DNA from: Paenibacillus cremeus
GTDB taxonomy: Bacteria; Bacillota; Bacilli; Paenibacillales; NBRC-103111
Direction: 5' to 3'
Assembly: GCF_007786445.1 (NCBI RefSeq)
Contig: NZ_VNJI01000001.1
Coordinates: forward strand, 62,001-126,000
DNA length: 64,000 nt
Shown piece by piece: positions 16,522 to 25,280 of this stretch (position 1 is the stretch's first letter; each line of letters opens with the position of its first letter). The position numbers were made by a program, and so were the translations under genes. The notes below the pieces were generated by a model that did not search any database, had not been told where the DNA came from, and saw nothing but the letters and a program-made list of their open reading frames with translations.

Positions 16522-16986
16522 GTGAACGAAACATTATCAGGCCTTGGCGCGACGGAGGATCACGCCAGGCTGCTCTATGATAGCTTCCTGCGTTGGACGG
16601 GCAAAGCGCTCATTCAGGCGAGCCCAAATGCTAGTTTGAAGGACCAGCTGTTTCAGTCGTCGACCGTTATTTTATCCCATGGGACCGAGCCCGATCCAGT
16701 GCTGAACTACGGCAATCAGGCTGCGCTAAGCCTGTGGGAGATGCCGTGGGAAACGTTCACCGGCACGCCGTCGAGATTAACAGCCGAGCCGATGGAGCGG
16801 CAGGAGCGGGCACGCTTTTTCGAAAACGTCACGCGGGACGGGTATGTCGATAATTACACAGGCATCCGGATTTCGCTGAGCGGCCGCCGATTTTACATCA
16901 TGCAGGCGACCGTATGGAATTTGATCGACGAACAGAATCAATACAGGGGACAAGCTGCGACATTTTCTGACTTCCGATACTGCTAA
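16522..16986 (+). CDS. MEKHLA-domain protein
   Basis: The 154-residue protein shows the features of the MEKHLA domain, a PAS-related fold found alone in bacteria and at the end of plant HD-ZIP III proteins: ARLLYDSFLRWTGKAL, then ILSHGTEPDPVLNYGNQAAL, LWEMPWETFTGTPSRLTAEP and QERARFFENV. Its biochemical role in bacteria is not established; ligand or redox sensing is a guess. The GTG start is preceded by AAAGGAGAGAG. The 249-bp gap after it holds the promoter of the next operon. Confidence 0.85.
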   Translation: MNETLSGLGATEDHARLLYDSFLRWTGKALIQASPNASLKDQLFQSSTVILSHGTEPDPVLNYGNQAALSLWEMPWETFTGTPSRLTAEPMERQERARFFENVTRDGYVDNYTGIRISLSGRRFYIMQATVWNLIDEQNQYRGQAATFSDFRYC

Positions 16987-17062
16987 AAGCCGGGCTGCTG
17001 TGTATAAATTTGGGTCATGGCTAATAAAAATAAAGTAATCGCTTACCCGCGATGCAGGTGAA

Positions 17063-17138
17063 AATAATCAGCGCCGCTAAACCTACCAGTTAAACAATTT
17101 TAAGTGAAATTCTGGTTGACAAAGCAGCGCTGATTATT
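17063..17138. repeat. Long inverted repeat upstream of ABC operon
   Basis: Sixteen-base arms at 17063-17078 and 17123-17138 are inverted copies with one mismatch, separated by 44 bp. The right arm fills the spacer of the ABC operon promoter. It could be a regulator-binding pair or a terminator-like stem of the preceding transcript, although there is no T tract. Confidence 0.7.
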
Positions 17139-17144
17139 CATAAT
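17116..17144 (+). promoter_or_regulatory. Sigma-A promoter of the ABC importer operon
   Basis: A consensus TTGACA (17116-17121) and CATAAT (17139-17144) are 17 bp apart. Transcription should begin near 17151, just before a cre-like box. Confidence 0.75.
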
Positions 17145-17157
17145 CAACATTATTCAG

Positions 17158-17171
17158 GGAAAACGCTTTCC
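17158..17171. promoter_or_regulatory. cre-like CcpA operator
   Basis: GGAAAACGCTTTCC is a perfect palindrome matching the cre consensus TGWAANCGNTNWCA at all but the two outer positions. It lies just after the predicted transcription start, as expected for roadblock carbon-catabolite repression. Confidence 0.6.
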
Positions 17172-17190
17172 TTAATTTTTTCTGAAAATT

Positions 17191-17206
17191 ATTAAACCGG
17201 TTTAAT
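17191..17206. promoter_or_regulatory. LacI-type palindromic operator
   Basis: ATTAAACCGGTTTAAT is a perfect 16-bp palindrome with the central CG of LacI/GalR-family operators, placed between the promoter and the first gene. No LacI-family gene is present in this window. Confidence 0.6.
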
Positions 17207-17235
17207 GATTTGCTGAAGGGGGAGATTCGACACAC

Positions 17236-18060
17236 ATGCTGTGGTATTTCAAGTCGCTGGGCAAACGTAGAATCATCGAGTTTGTCGTTCTTGTCATTTT
17301 TGCAGTATTCTTCATGGGTCCTTTGTTAAACTTATTTTTGTTAGCGTTTACAGGGAAATGGCAGTACCCTGCGCCGCTTCCGCAATCGTGGTCGCTCGAC
17401 TGGTGGAAGTTCGTGCTTTCCAAGGACGAGGTGGTGAAGTCGATCGGGCTTTCCTTTTTGATCGCCACTGTTGTAACCGCTTTATCAATCCTTATTTGTA
17501 TTCCGGCTGCGTATGCCTTTGCTCGAATCCGGTTTCCGCTGAGCCGCATGTTTTTATTTTCGTTCTTATTGACGAACGCGTTTCCAAAGATGGGGCTATA
17601 TGTTTCGATCGCCGTCTTATTTTTCAAGCTGGGTCTCATGAATACGTTCATTGGCGTGGTTCTGATTCATATTGTCAATACGCTGATGTTTATGACCTGG
17701 ATTCCGTCCTCGGCGTTCCGCAATGTGCACAAAGCACAGGAGGAGTCTGCCCGGGATGTTGGTGCAAGCCCGTTTCGCGTCTTCTGGAGCATTACGTTCC
17801 CGATGGCGCTGCCCGGCATTACGGTCGCTTCGATTTTCACGTTTCTCCACTCGCTGGATGAAGCGCAAGGGACGTTCCTTGTCGGAATCCCGGATTTCAA
17901 GACGATGCCGGTCATCATGTACTCGATTATTTCCGACTTTCCAAGCACGGCCGGCGCCGTCTTCTCGATTATCTTGACGCTGCCTACGATCGTCCTCCTG
18001 CTTGCAGCACAGCGGTTCGTATCGGCGGATGTCATGTCGGGCGGCTTCCAGATGAAATAA
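17236..18060 (+). CDS. ABC transporter permease (PotC-like)
   Basis: The 274-residue inner-membrane protein has six predicted segments. The EAA loop that contacts the ATPase reads EESARDVGASPFRVFWSITFPMALPG (shown here in part: EESARDVGASPFRVFW), near residues 168-190. It is the first gene of a five-gene importer operon and pairs with a second permease at 20360. The spermidine/putrescine-type permease family covers polyamine, iron, thiamine and phosphonate importers, so substrate cannot be assigned. GAAGGGGGAG precedes the ATG. Confidence 0.88.
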   Translation: MLWYFKSLGKRRIIEFVVLVIFAVFFMGPLLNLFLLAFTGKWQYPAPLPQSWSLDWWKFVLSKDEVVKSIGLSFLIATVVTALSILICIPAAYAFARIRFPLSRMFLFSFLLTNAFPKMGLYVSIAVLFFKLGLMNTFIGVVLIHIVNTLMFMTWIPSSAFRNVHKAQEESARDVGASPFRVFWSITFPMALPGITVASIFTFLHSLDEAQGTFLVGIPDFKTMPVIMYSIISDFPSTAGAVFSIILTLPTIVLLLAAQRFVSADVMSGGFQMK

Positions 18061-18087
18061 CAGAACGACACGTTTAGGGAGGACACT

Positions 18088-19116
18088 ATGATTCAGCTAT
18101 CTGTTCAAAATCTCACCAAGCGCTACAAAACAGGTGAAGGGGTATCCAATATCAACCTTGAGGTGAACAAGGGCGAGCTGGTTACTTTACTTGGGCCCTC
18201 CGGCTGTGGAAAAACAACGGTTCTGCGAACGATCGGAGGCTTTCTGGAGCCTGATGCCGGCGATATCTTGATCGAAGGGAAGAGCGTTCTGCAGCTTCCT
18301 CCGGAGAAACGCCCCACCGGGATGGTTTTCCAGGGTTACAATCTGTGGCCGCATATGAATGTGTACAACAACCTGGCCTTTGGTTTGAAAATACGTAAGA
18401 AAAGCAGCAGCGAAATTGAAGAAGCGGTCAAACGCGTGCTCGACCTGGTGAGGCTTCCCGGGACTCAGAAAAAATTCCCTGGGGAGCTGTCAGGCGGCCA
18501 GCAGCAGCGGATCGCAGTAGCGAGGGCGTTCTTGCTGGAGCCGGCGGTGCTGCTGCTCGATGAGCCGTTCTCTGCGCTCGATGCCAAGCTCCGTCACGAA
18601 ATGCGGGAGGAGCTGCGCGACATTCAAGCCTCTACCGGCCTCACGATGGTGTTCGTTACGCACGATCAGGAGGAGGCGCTGTCTATTTCCGATAAGATCG
18701 TCGTAATGAACGCAGGCCATATCGAGCAGATGGCGTCACCGCAGGAAATTTACGACCGGCCGCGCACGCTGTTTGCCGCTCAGTTTATCGGCAAGATGAA
18801 CTTTATCCAAGGGAACGCGGACGGAAATCGGGTGCATGTGAAGCGGCTGCAGTTCGCTAACGATGAACAGCTGAATGGCTCCGTCACCGTGGCGGTCCGG
18901 CCGGAGGATATTGCTTTTGTGAAGCCGGAAGAGGGATTGGAAGCGACGATTCATCAAGTGATGATTCTGGGGCATTACGCGGAGGTATCGCTTGAAACGG
19001 AGGCCGGCTTGCTCAAGGCGTTCCTGCCGCGGGATGCGGTGAAGGATCTGCAGCCGGGGCAAGTCGTCGGGTTACTGTTTTCTAAGGTACTGACTTACAA
19101 CGCAACTTCCGCGTAA
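18088..19116 (+). CDS. ABC transporter ATP-binding protein (PotA/FbpC-like)
   Basis: This ATPase powers the importer. The 342 residues include Walker A GPSGCGKTT near residue 36, Q-loop VFQGYNLWPHMN, signature LSGGQQQRIAVARA, Walker B LLLDEPFSALD, and the H-loop VTHDQEEAL. After about residue 240 a TOBE-type domain follows (VAVRPEDIAFV), usual in PotA/MalK-type subunits, where it may take part in regulation. GGGAGGAC lies before the ATG, 27 bp after the first permease. Confidence 0.93.
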   Translation: MIQLSVQNLTKRYKTGEGVSNINLEVNKGELVTLLGPSGCGKTTVLRTIGGFLEPDAGDILIEGKSVLQLPPEKRPTGMVFQGYNLWPHMNVYNNLAFGLKIRKKSSSEIEEAVKRVLDLVRLPGTQKKFPGELSGGQQQRIAVARAFLLEPAVLLLDEPFSALDAKLRHEMREELRDIQASTGLTMVFVTHDQEEALSISDKIVVMNAGHIEQMASPQEIYDRPRTLFAAQFIGKMNFIQGNADGNRVHVKRLQFANDEQLNGSVTVAVRPEDIAFVKPEEGLEATIHQVMILGHYAEVSLETEAGLLKAFLPRDAVKDLQPGQVVGLLFSKVLTYNATSA

Positions 19117-19214
19117 TGTGCTAGCGGAAGCTGCGTTACAAGTCGGCCTAGAAATATTTGCTTCGCGTGGCCGGCTGCTTCAGCTGGTCCAATAAACCTA
19201 AGGGGGAATTAGGG

Positions 19215-20363
19215 ATGGTTGGAATGAAAAAACGTGTAGGTATGGCTCTTTCATCAGTATTGGTGCTATCTGCATTGGCGGGCTGTGGAACAAGCGGTGA
19301 TAATAAAGCAGCCAGCACTAGCGGAAGCGCAAAAGATGAGTTTTCATTCTACGTGACAGGCTCAGTAAACGTAAAGCAGCTGTGGGAAACGATCATTCCT
19401 ATGTTTGAGAAGAAGTATCCTAACATTAAAGTAAAGCTGGTTCATATCGATTCCGGCGCAGGCGGGCAATCCACGTATGACCGGATTATGGCGGCGAAGC
19501 AGGCGGGGCAGAAGTCCGGCAACATTGACCTCTATGAGAGCAGCTTGAGCGACGTAACCAAGGGCACCAAGGATGATCTTTGGGCGAAGCTCGATCCGGC
19601 GAAAATTCAAAACCTGAGCAAAGTGGAAGAAAGCAATATGAAGAACGTCGCGTACATGGGCATTCCTTACCGCTCATCCGCCGTTATTTTGGCCTATAAC
19701 AGCGCGAAAGTGAAGACGCCTCCGAAGACTGCGGCCGAGATGTACGATTGGATCCGCAAAAATCCGGGCCGTTTCGCTTACAATGATCCTTCGACTGGCG
19801 GCTCGGGCGACTCGTTCGTGCAGACCGCGATCTACAACTTCCTTCCGAAGGAAGCGATCACAAGCCAAGATCCGGCGATTATGAGCCAGTGGGACAAAGG
19901 CTTCGCGCTGCTGAAGGAGCTTCACCCTTACATGTATCAGAAGGGCGTTTATCCGAAGAAAAACCAAGGGACACTCGATCTGCTCGCCAATGGCGAGGTG
20001 GATATGATTCCGACCTGGTCCGACCAGGCGATGGAGCAAATTGCTAAGAAGCTGCTTCCGGATACGACGAAGCTGACGCAAATCGATCCGTCCTTCAACG
20101 GCGGGCCAACTTATCTGATGGTACCTAAGCTTTCGGAGCACCAGGATTCGGTGAATACGTTCCTGAACTATGTATTAACGCCGGAAGCGCAGACGGTCGT
20201 CGTCAATCAAATGTACGGCTACCCAGGCATCAAATGGACGGAAATGCCGGCCGACATGAAAGAAAAATTTAAAGACGTCATGGGCGGCTACCGTTCGTTT
20301 AACATCGGCGATCTGGGTAAGGAAATTCAAAAACGTTGGCAAAGGGATGTTGCCGGACAATGA
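19215..20363 (+). CDS. ABC transporter substrate-binding lipoprotein
   Basis: The 382-residue protein captures the substrate outside the membrane. A basic N-terminus and hydrophobic core lead to the lipobox LSALAGC, so the mature protein is lipid-anchored at that cysteine, followed by a Ser/Ala/Gly linker. The body is a periplasmic-binding type 2 fold (FEKKYPNIKVKLVHID, IPYRSSAVILAYNS, GRFAYNDPSTGGSGDSF). The last block recalls YnjB- and thiamine/polyamine-type binders, but ligand is not assignable. ATG 19215 with AAGGGGG eight bases before is chosen over an upstream open frame. Its stop overlaps the start of the next permease. Confidence 0.9.
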   Translation: MVGMKKRVGMALSSVLVLSALAGCGTSGDNKAASTSGSAKDEFSFYVTGSVNVKQLWETIIPMFEKKYPNIKVKLVHIDSGAGGQSTYDRIMAAKQAGQKSGNIDLYESSLSDVTKGTKDDLWAKLDPAKIQNLSKVEESNMKNVAYMGIPYRSSAVILAYNSAKVKTPPKTAAEMYDWIRKNPGRFAYNDPSTGGSGDSFVQTAIYNFLPKEAITSQDPAIMSQWDKGFALLKELHPYMYQKGVYPKKNQGTLDLLANGEVDMIPTWSDQAMEQIAKKLLPDTTKLTQIDPSFNGGPTYLMVPKLSEHQDSVNTFLNYVLTPEAQTVVVNQMYGYPGIKWTEMPADMKEKFKDVMGGYRSFNIGDLGKEIQKRWQRDVAGQ

Positions 20364-21205
20364 GTAAACAAGTGAAACAGGGGATTTTCGGGCTGCTGCT
20401 CGTCATCCCCTCCTTCCTCCTCCTTTGTTTCATCGTCATCGTGCCGATTATTCTCGCCATCAACGAAAGCTTCAAGAATGACAATGGCGAGTACACCATG
20501 GAGCACTATATTTATTTGTTTACCGACAAGGTGAGCACAAGCAACATTCTTTTCACTCTCAAGCTGACCTTGATTTCCGTAATCCTGGTCATCCTGATCG
20601 GGTATGCTCTGGCCATCTATATGCGCTTCAGCTCCGGACCGATCGTGCGAGGCATCAAGCGCATGTATATGATTCCGATGTTTATCCCCGGGGTCATCGC
20701 TTCGTACGGGATCATTAATATGTATGGCAATCACGGCTGGCTGGCGCGCATCCTGATGCTGTTTGGAAGCGAGACGTTTCCGAAAATCATTTTTGACTAC
20801 AAGGGTATTATTCTTGCGAACCTATGGTTTAACATTCCGTTTACGACGATGCTGCTGACTTCCGCGTTATCGGGCATCCCGAATGCGATCATTGAAAGCG
20901 CCAAGGATATCGGTGCGAGCCGGCTGCAAATTTTTTTCAAGTTTATTTTGCCTCTGTCATACCGGACGACGCTGGTGGCCATGACCTTTATCTTCATGGG
21001 CATTATCGGCGGATTTACAGCGCCGTTCCTGATCGGGCCGAACTCGCCGCAGGTGCTCGGCGTATCGATGCGGCAAATTTTCTCGGCGTACCGAGAGCCT
21101 CAGCTGGCCAGCGCCAATGCGGTGTTCATGTTCGTTCTCTGCTCTATCATGGGGTACTTCTATATTCGTACGATGATCAAGGATGACAAGGCTTCCGCCC
21201 ATTAA
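20360..21205 (+). CDS. ABC transporter permease (PotB-like)
   Basis: The 281-residue protein is the second membrane subunit of the importer. Six hydrophobic segments are visible and the EAA loop reads ESAKDIGASRLQIFFKFILP. The ATG overlaps the TGA of the binding-protein gene (ATGA), so the two are translationally coupled. An open frame starts 24 bases earlier inside that gene but the coupled ATG is the natural start. Confidence 0.9.
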   Translation: MSKQVKQGIFGLLLVIPSFLLLCFIVIVPIILAINESFKNDNGEYTMEHYIYLFTDKVSTSNILFTLKLTLISVILVILIGYALAIYMRFSSGPIVRGIKRMYMIPMFIPGVIASYGIINMYGNHGWLARILMLFGSETFPKIIFDYKGIILANLWFNIPFTTMLLTSALSGIPNAIIESAKDIGASRLQIFFKFILPLSYRTTLVAMTFIFMGIIGGFTAPFLIGPNSPQVLGVSMRQIFSAYREPQLASANAVFMFVLCSIMGYFYIRTMIKDDKASAH

Positions 21206-21234
21206 TAATTCGTATGGAGATGGAGAGCACCTCT

Positions 21235-22092
21235 ATGACTCAGGCTAACGCAGCCAATTTATTTCGCAAGCTCACCCGGCACACCAAGTGGGAGCTGAAG
21301 CAGGCGATACCTTTGCAATTCAACAATCATCATGCTCAGGGCATGCTCCGGATCGGCGACTTGTTTTATATGTCGTCGGTGGAGTTAAGCGAGTGGCCGA
21401 AGAGATACGACGTGCCCAGCGTCGATGGCTTCGACCGGACACCTGGAGTCGGCATGGGGCATCTCTTTGTATTTGATCTGCAGGGGGAGCTCGTGCAGGA
21501 TGTAATGCTCGGGGAAGGGGATGCGTATCACCCCGGCGGCATCGATTGGGATGGCACCTCCATCTGGGTGCCGGTCGCCGAGTACCGTCCGCAAAGCAGG
21601 TCTCTGATGTACCGAGTAAATTTGCAGACCTTGAAGGCGGAAATTGCGTTCCGTGTCCCAGACCATATCGGCGGTGTAGTTCGGCTCGGTCAGGACGGCG
21701 ATTTGGTAGGCAACAGCTGGGCTTCCCGCAAGTTTTATGTGTGGAACGCGCAGGGGGAGCTGCTGAAGGAGCAGGATAATTCAAGCCATTTCGTGGATTA
21801 TCAGGACGGCCACTATATCGGGGAGGGGCTAATGCTCGTGAGCGGCATCGCGGAGCTCCCTCATCCAAGTGGCGGTGCCTACGAGCTCGGGGGCTTAGCG
21901 TTAATCGACATGCATACGCTCAGGACGCTTCATGAGGTGCCGATTACGCTGTATTCCCCCGGAGGCCATGTCATTACGCGCAATCCGGTGTTCTTGGAGC
22001 CGTCGGGGGACGAGCTGCGGCTGTATGCTGTACCGGATGATGATCAGGGGACACTGCTTATTTACGAGACTAGTCACCTGGGTCGCAAGTAA
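21235..22092 (+). CDS. DUF6454-like beta-propeller protein
   Basis: The 285-residue cytosolic protein shows repeated strand patterns of a propeller: GDLFYMSSVELSEWPKRYD, MGHLFVFDLQGELVQDVML, GIDWDGTSIWVPVAEYRP, and HPGGIDWDG. The text resembles what I remember as DUF6454, a family without known activity. There is no signal peptide. As last gene of the importer operon it probably acts on, or senses, the imported compound. ATG 21235 preceded by GGAGATGGAGAG is preferred to ATG 21214 and 21220. A strong terminator follows. Confidence 0.65.
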   Translation: MTQANAANLFRKLTRHTKWELKQAIPLQFNNHHAQGMLRIGDLFYMSSVELSEWPKRYDVPSVDGFDRTPGVGMGHLFVFDLQGELVQDVMLGEGDAYHPGGIDWDGTSIWVPVAEYRPQSRSLMYRVNLQTLKAEIAFRVPDHIGGVVRLGQDGDLVGNSWASRKFYVWNAQGELLKEQDNSSHFVDYQDGHYIGEGLMLVSGIAELPHPSGGAYELGGLALIDMHTLRTLHEVPITLYSPGGHVITRNPVFLEPSGDELRLYAVPDDDQGTLLIYETSHLGRK

Positions 22093-22103
22093 GATGCACT
22101 ACG

Positions 22104-22148
22104 AGACCATCTCAGACACTATTGGTTGTTGTGTGAGATGGTCTTTTT
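22104..22148 (+). terminator. Rho-independent terminator of ABC operon
   Basis: AGACCATCTCA (22104-22114) pairs perfectly with TGAGATGGTCT (22134-22144), followed by TTTTT. The rest of the gap to the kinase gene (22149-22472) holds no convincing gene; an extended -10 TGATATAAT is at 22399-22407. Confidence 0.9.
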
Positions 22149-22472
22149 GCTGTGCTAATGAAGGGGTTGACTTTTCTAATATCGAGAACGATTTCTTCGA
22201 ATTCAGCTATTTTTCATATCAGTGGAAGCGCTGTAATTACGACTTTTCATTCCCCCTATTGCGAGCTGCTGGAGGACGGTTCACGAAGAGTATACGAGTA
22301 CGCGCCTCAATTCTGGAAATCGCGGGGCAGCGGCGCAGTGGGACGAAAGAGAACGTGAGCAAATGGAACAAAAAACCACTCATTTTTTAACCAAATAGTG
22401 ATATAATCAGAGAAAAAATAGGCTTTTGAGCTATTGTGTATACATAAAAATAGATAAATAAGGAAGATGCGT

Positions 22473-24128
22473 ATGCATACCAGATCGCAATGGCTCAGTA
22501 CACCTCTGAGAGTATCATTGGTTTATGTGTTAGCGGGGGGATTATGGGTTGTTCTATCCGATCAGCTGATCAGTCTACTGAATTTATCCTCTGCAATTAC
22601 GATTCATTCTACGAAAGGGTTATTCTACGTCCTTGTTACGTCGGTGCTGTTTTATTTCTGGCTTAAACGGTTGAAGAAGGCGCTGACCGAAAGTGAGGAG
22701 CGGTATCGGATTCTCGTTGAGCATTTGCCGGAGCCGATTGTCGTTCACAGCGAAGGGAAGGTCGTCTATATCAACCCTGCTGGAGCGAGCGTCTTCGGGG
22801 CGCAGCACCCGGAGGATATGATCGGCCGATCAATCATAGATTTCGTACATCCGGATAATCTGGAGTGGGCGAGGGAGAAATTGAGGTTGCTCATCCAGAC
22901 GGGCAAGCCTTCGAATACGTATGAACAGAGTTACCTGCGCATCGATGGGCAGATGATTGATGTGGAGGCTAGAGCCGTACCTATTACGTATCTTGGCAAA
23001 CCGGCCGTTCAGCTGCTGTGCAAGGACATTACGGAGCGGAAGCGCGCCCAGCGCAGGCTGGAGGAGAGCGAGCAGAGCTATAAATCACTGGTTGAGCATA
23101 ACCCCGATGCCATCCTCTCGCTGGATCTGAACGGGCAGATGCTGGGAATCAATTCGGCTGCCGAGCGTATCACGGGCTATTCGAAGGAAGAGCTGCAGAG
23201 GCAATCGTTCTTGCGATTTATTCACGGGACGGACCGTGAGAAAGCGCTGTACCAGTTTGAGCAGGCGGCCGGCGGCGTGTCCAACAACATCGAGGTCACC
23301 CTCACTCACAAGCAAGGCGAGAGCGTAATCGTCAACTTGAAGATGGTTCCGATTATTGTGGATGGCAAGATTGAAGGCGTGTTCGGCATCGCCAAAGATA
23401 TCACGGAGCATAAGCGGACCGCGGAGCTGCTGCTGAAATCGGAGAAGCTGTCCATCGTGGGGCAGCTGGCGGCGGGCGTCGCTCATGAGATTCGCAATCC
23501 GCTGACCTCGCTCAAGGGCTTTGTGCAATTGCTTCAAATGAAGACCGGCGGGTTTCGCGAATATTTCGAAATTATGCTGTCGGAGCTGGATCGAATCAAT
23601 TGTATCGTGAGCGAATTTATGGTGATTGCCAAGCCGCAAGTCGTTCAGTTTGAAATCAAGGATTTGCGCAAAATATTGCAGGATGTCATCGCGCTGCTCG
23701 ATACCCAAGCGATTCTGAACAATGTGCAGATTCATTCGGAGATCGATGAGGACATTCCGCTCATCCACTGTGAAGAGAATCAGCTGAAGCAGGTGTTTAT
23801 CAACATTCTCAAAAATGCGATCGAAGCCATGCCTGAGGGTGGAGATGTCGTAGTTCAGATGAAAGCCGACGAGGGCAGTATCGATATTCGTTTCGTGGAT
23901 CAAGGGTGCGGCATTTCCGAGGAGCGGCTGGCCTTGCTGGGCGAGCCCTTCTATACGACCAAGGAGAAAGGCACCGGTTTGGGACTTATGGTCAGTCATA
24001 AAATCATTGAAGGGCATCAGGGAAAGCTGCAAGTCCAAAGCCAGATCGATGTCGGGACCACAGTGCATCTCCATTTGCCGATTCTGCAGCCCCATTCGCT
24101 TCATCCATCCAAGCCAGTTGCGACTTAG
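22473..24128 (+). CDS. PAS-domain sensor histidine kinase, sporulation-kinase type
   Basis: The 551-residue protein has two membrane segments near residues 13-62, then two PAS domains (starting about SEERYRILVEHLPEPIVV and SEQSYKSLVEHNPDAIL), a HisKA domain with the phosphorylated histidine in VAHEIRNPLTSLKGFVQLL, and an ATPase with N-box NILKNAIEAMP, DQGCGIS and GTGLGL. The H-box wording is that of KinA-type and other kinases feeding Spo0F. No response regulator is adjacent, as is common for phosphorelay kinases. ATG 22473 lies eight bases after AAGGAAG; ATG 22467 is too close. Confidence 0.9.
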   Translation: MHTRSQWLSTPLRVSLVYVLAGGLWVVLSDQLISLLNLSSAITIHSTKGLFYVLVTSVLFYFWLKRLKKALTESEERYRILVEHLPEPIVVHSEGKVVYINPAGASVFGAQHPEDMIGRSIIDFVHPDNLEWAREKLRLLIQTGKPSNTYEQSYLRIDGQMIDVEARAVPITYLGKPAVQLLCKDITERKRAQRRLEESEQSYKSLVEHNPDAILSLDLNGQMLGINSAAERITGYSKEELQRQSFLRFIHGTDREKALYQFEQAAGGVSNNIEVTLTHKQGESVIVNLKMVPIIVDGKIEGVFGIAKDITEHKRTAELLLKSEKLSIVGQLAAGVAHEIRNPLTSLKGFVQLLQMKTGGFREYFEIMLSELDRINCIVSEFMVIAKPQVVQFEIKDLRKILQDVIALLDTQAILNNVQIHSEIDEDIPLIHCEENQLKQVFINILKNAIEAMPEGGDVVVQMKADEGSIDIRFVDQGCGISEERLALLGEPFYTTKEKGTGLGLMVSHKIIEGHQGKLQVQSQIDVGTTVHLHLPILQPHSLHPSKPVAT

Positions 24129-24150
24129 CAGCTGGTTTTTTGTATGGGCT

Positions 24151-24630
24151 TCAAACGGGCCTTTTTTCCAAAAAATTAGTGAATTTTAAATTCAACAACA
24201 AGATTAGAAACAGCGGAGGATAGCATAACCCGGAATACCATAGCGTCCAGTGATTGTAATAAAACCAACCCACGGACACCGCCGAGTACTCGTAAGCGAC
24301 GGAGAAGATCGACCATCCAATAATGTTTACGGTTTTGGATAGGACGCCTCGGTGATATGGAAAGAAGTTCAGGAAAATAATATTGACGGCGGGATAAATG
24401 AAAAAAATCGGCAGCAGACCGACATACTCAAATCCCTCGTGAAAATAACCGTACAAATGATAATGCAAATTTAGGATCGAATCCACGGTGTACTCCAGCC
24501 CATAAGAAAATAAAGTCGTAGAATAAATCTCGACTCGTGTAAGCTTTTTCGGAATAAACCAAGCAATTAGATTCAGGCCAATTATCGATAGCACTAGATG
24601 AATCCAAGTAATCGCTGTAATCTTATCCAT
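24151..24630 (-). CDS. CBO0543-like multi-pass membrane protein (copy 2)
   Basis: The 159-residue protein has about five membrane segments, with FSYGLEYTVDSILNLHYHLYGY, an acidic/aromatic motif EYTVD and a second YEYSAVSVGWFYYNHW block near the C-terminus. I associate this pattern with the CBO0543 family of unknown function, widespread in spore-forming Bacillota. It lies 10 bp downstream of a paralogous gene on the same strand, so the two form an operon. The 3' end faces the kinase gene 22 bp away. Confidence 0.65.
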   Translation of the reverse strand: MDKITAITWIHLVLSIIGLNLIAWFIPKKLTRVEIYSTTLFSYGLEYTVDSILNLHYHLYGYFHEGFEYVGLLPIFFIYPAVNIIFLNFFPYHRGVLSKTVNIIGWSIFSVAYEYSAVSVGWFYYNHWTLWYSGLCYPPLFLILLLNLKFTNFLEKRPV

Positions 24631-24640
24631 GTGGTGACCC

Positions 24641-25162
24641 CTATTTCATTGAACTGACAGGTAAGTGGAAAAACCACGAGTAAAATACAACTACGACAGC
24701 AGAGATGCCGCACGCCAGCAAGGGACGCAAATGATGAATCCGCAGCAGTGAAAATAAGATGACGTTAAACGTTGCAGAATACCAGAAATTCCAGCCATGG
24801 GCATACGTTAGGCCGGATGCTCGGTGAATAAAGTACTCCATAGCGGAAGAAAATGAAACCCAAGCCAGAAAATAAAACGCTTGTTTTACGCGAGTCTTAG
24901 GGTAATTGCCGAGGAACAGCAATACCGTTGCCGGGAAATTGATGAAATCAATACCCAAGGTAATCAACGTGTGATTGGAATAAATCGGTTGATCGAAGGC
25001 GACCGGACGGAACTGCCAGAGCGTAAAATTGTAGGTCAAAAAGTTGTACAGCAAATCACCAGTGATCAAGAAAAGGATCGTAGGGTAGTAGGCTTTCCAA
25101 TGCCTCCAATCTCCCCACTTCCATGCTGCAATTATGAAGACGAGATTGATGATAAAACGCAT
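24641..25162 (-). CDS. CBO0543-like multi-pass membrane protein (copy 1)
   Basis: The 173-residue paralogue of the next gene has about five membrane segments and the same layout: WRAWKAYYPT-like N-terminus (read here WRHWKAYYPTILFLITGDL), SSAMEYFIHRASGLTYAHGW and a C-terminal hydrophobic segment. The motif AMEYFIHR lines up with YEYSAVS of the other copy. AGGTG six bases before ATG 25162 decides the start over GTG 25171. Function unknown; the pair may form a complex. Confidence 0.65.
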   Translation of the reverse strand: MRFIINLVFIIAAWKWGDWRHWKAYYPTILFLITGDLLYNFLTYNFTLWQFRPVAFDQPIYSNHTLITLGIDFINFPATVLLFLGNYPKTRVKQAFYFLAWVSFSSAMEYFIHRASGLTYAHGWNFWYSATFNVILFSLLRIHHLRPLLACGISAVVVVFYSWFFHLPVSSMK

Positions 25163-25221
25163 GGTGGTCACCTAAAGTTTTTATTTCTAGGTTTCTCCAT
25201 TTTCGGTATAATTATGCTCAA

Positions 25222-25277
25222 AAAAAATACCGCATCGATACAAGGAATGTATTCCCCGCGATACGGCTTTTTTATGT
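25222..25277. terminator. Bidirectional terminator downstream of parB-like gene
   Basis: CCGCATCG (25230-25237) pairs with CGATACGG (25259-25266), with an inner GGAAT/ATTCC helix. T tracts flank both sides, seven A on the left and TTTTTT on the right. It ends the minus-strand ParB-like transcript. Confidence 0.75.
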
Positions 25278-25280
25278 CAA

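Noticed and set aside
22149..22398. A 68-codon + strand frame between the ABC operon and the kinase
   Set aside because: It begins without a convincing ribosome site and its sequence looks non-coding; no family features.
23085..24104. A 339-codon minus-strand frame
   Set aside because: It is the shadow of the histidine kinase, whose HisKA and ATPase motifs are unmistakable.
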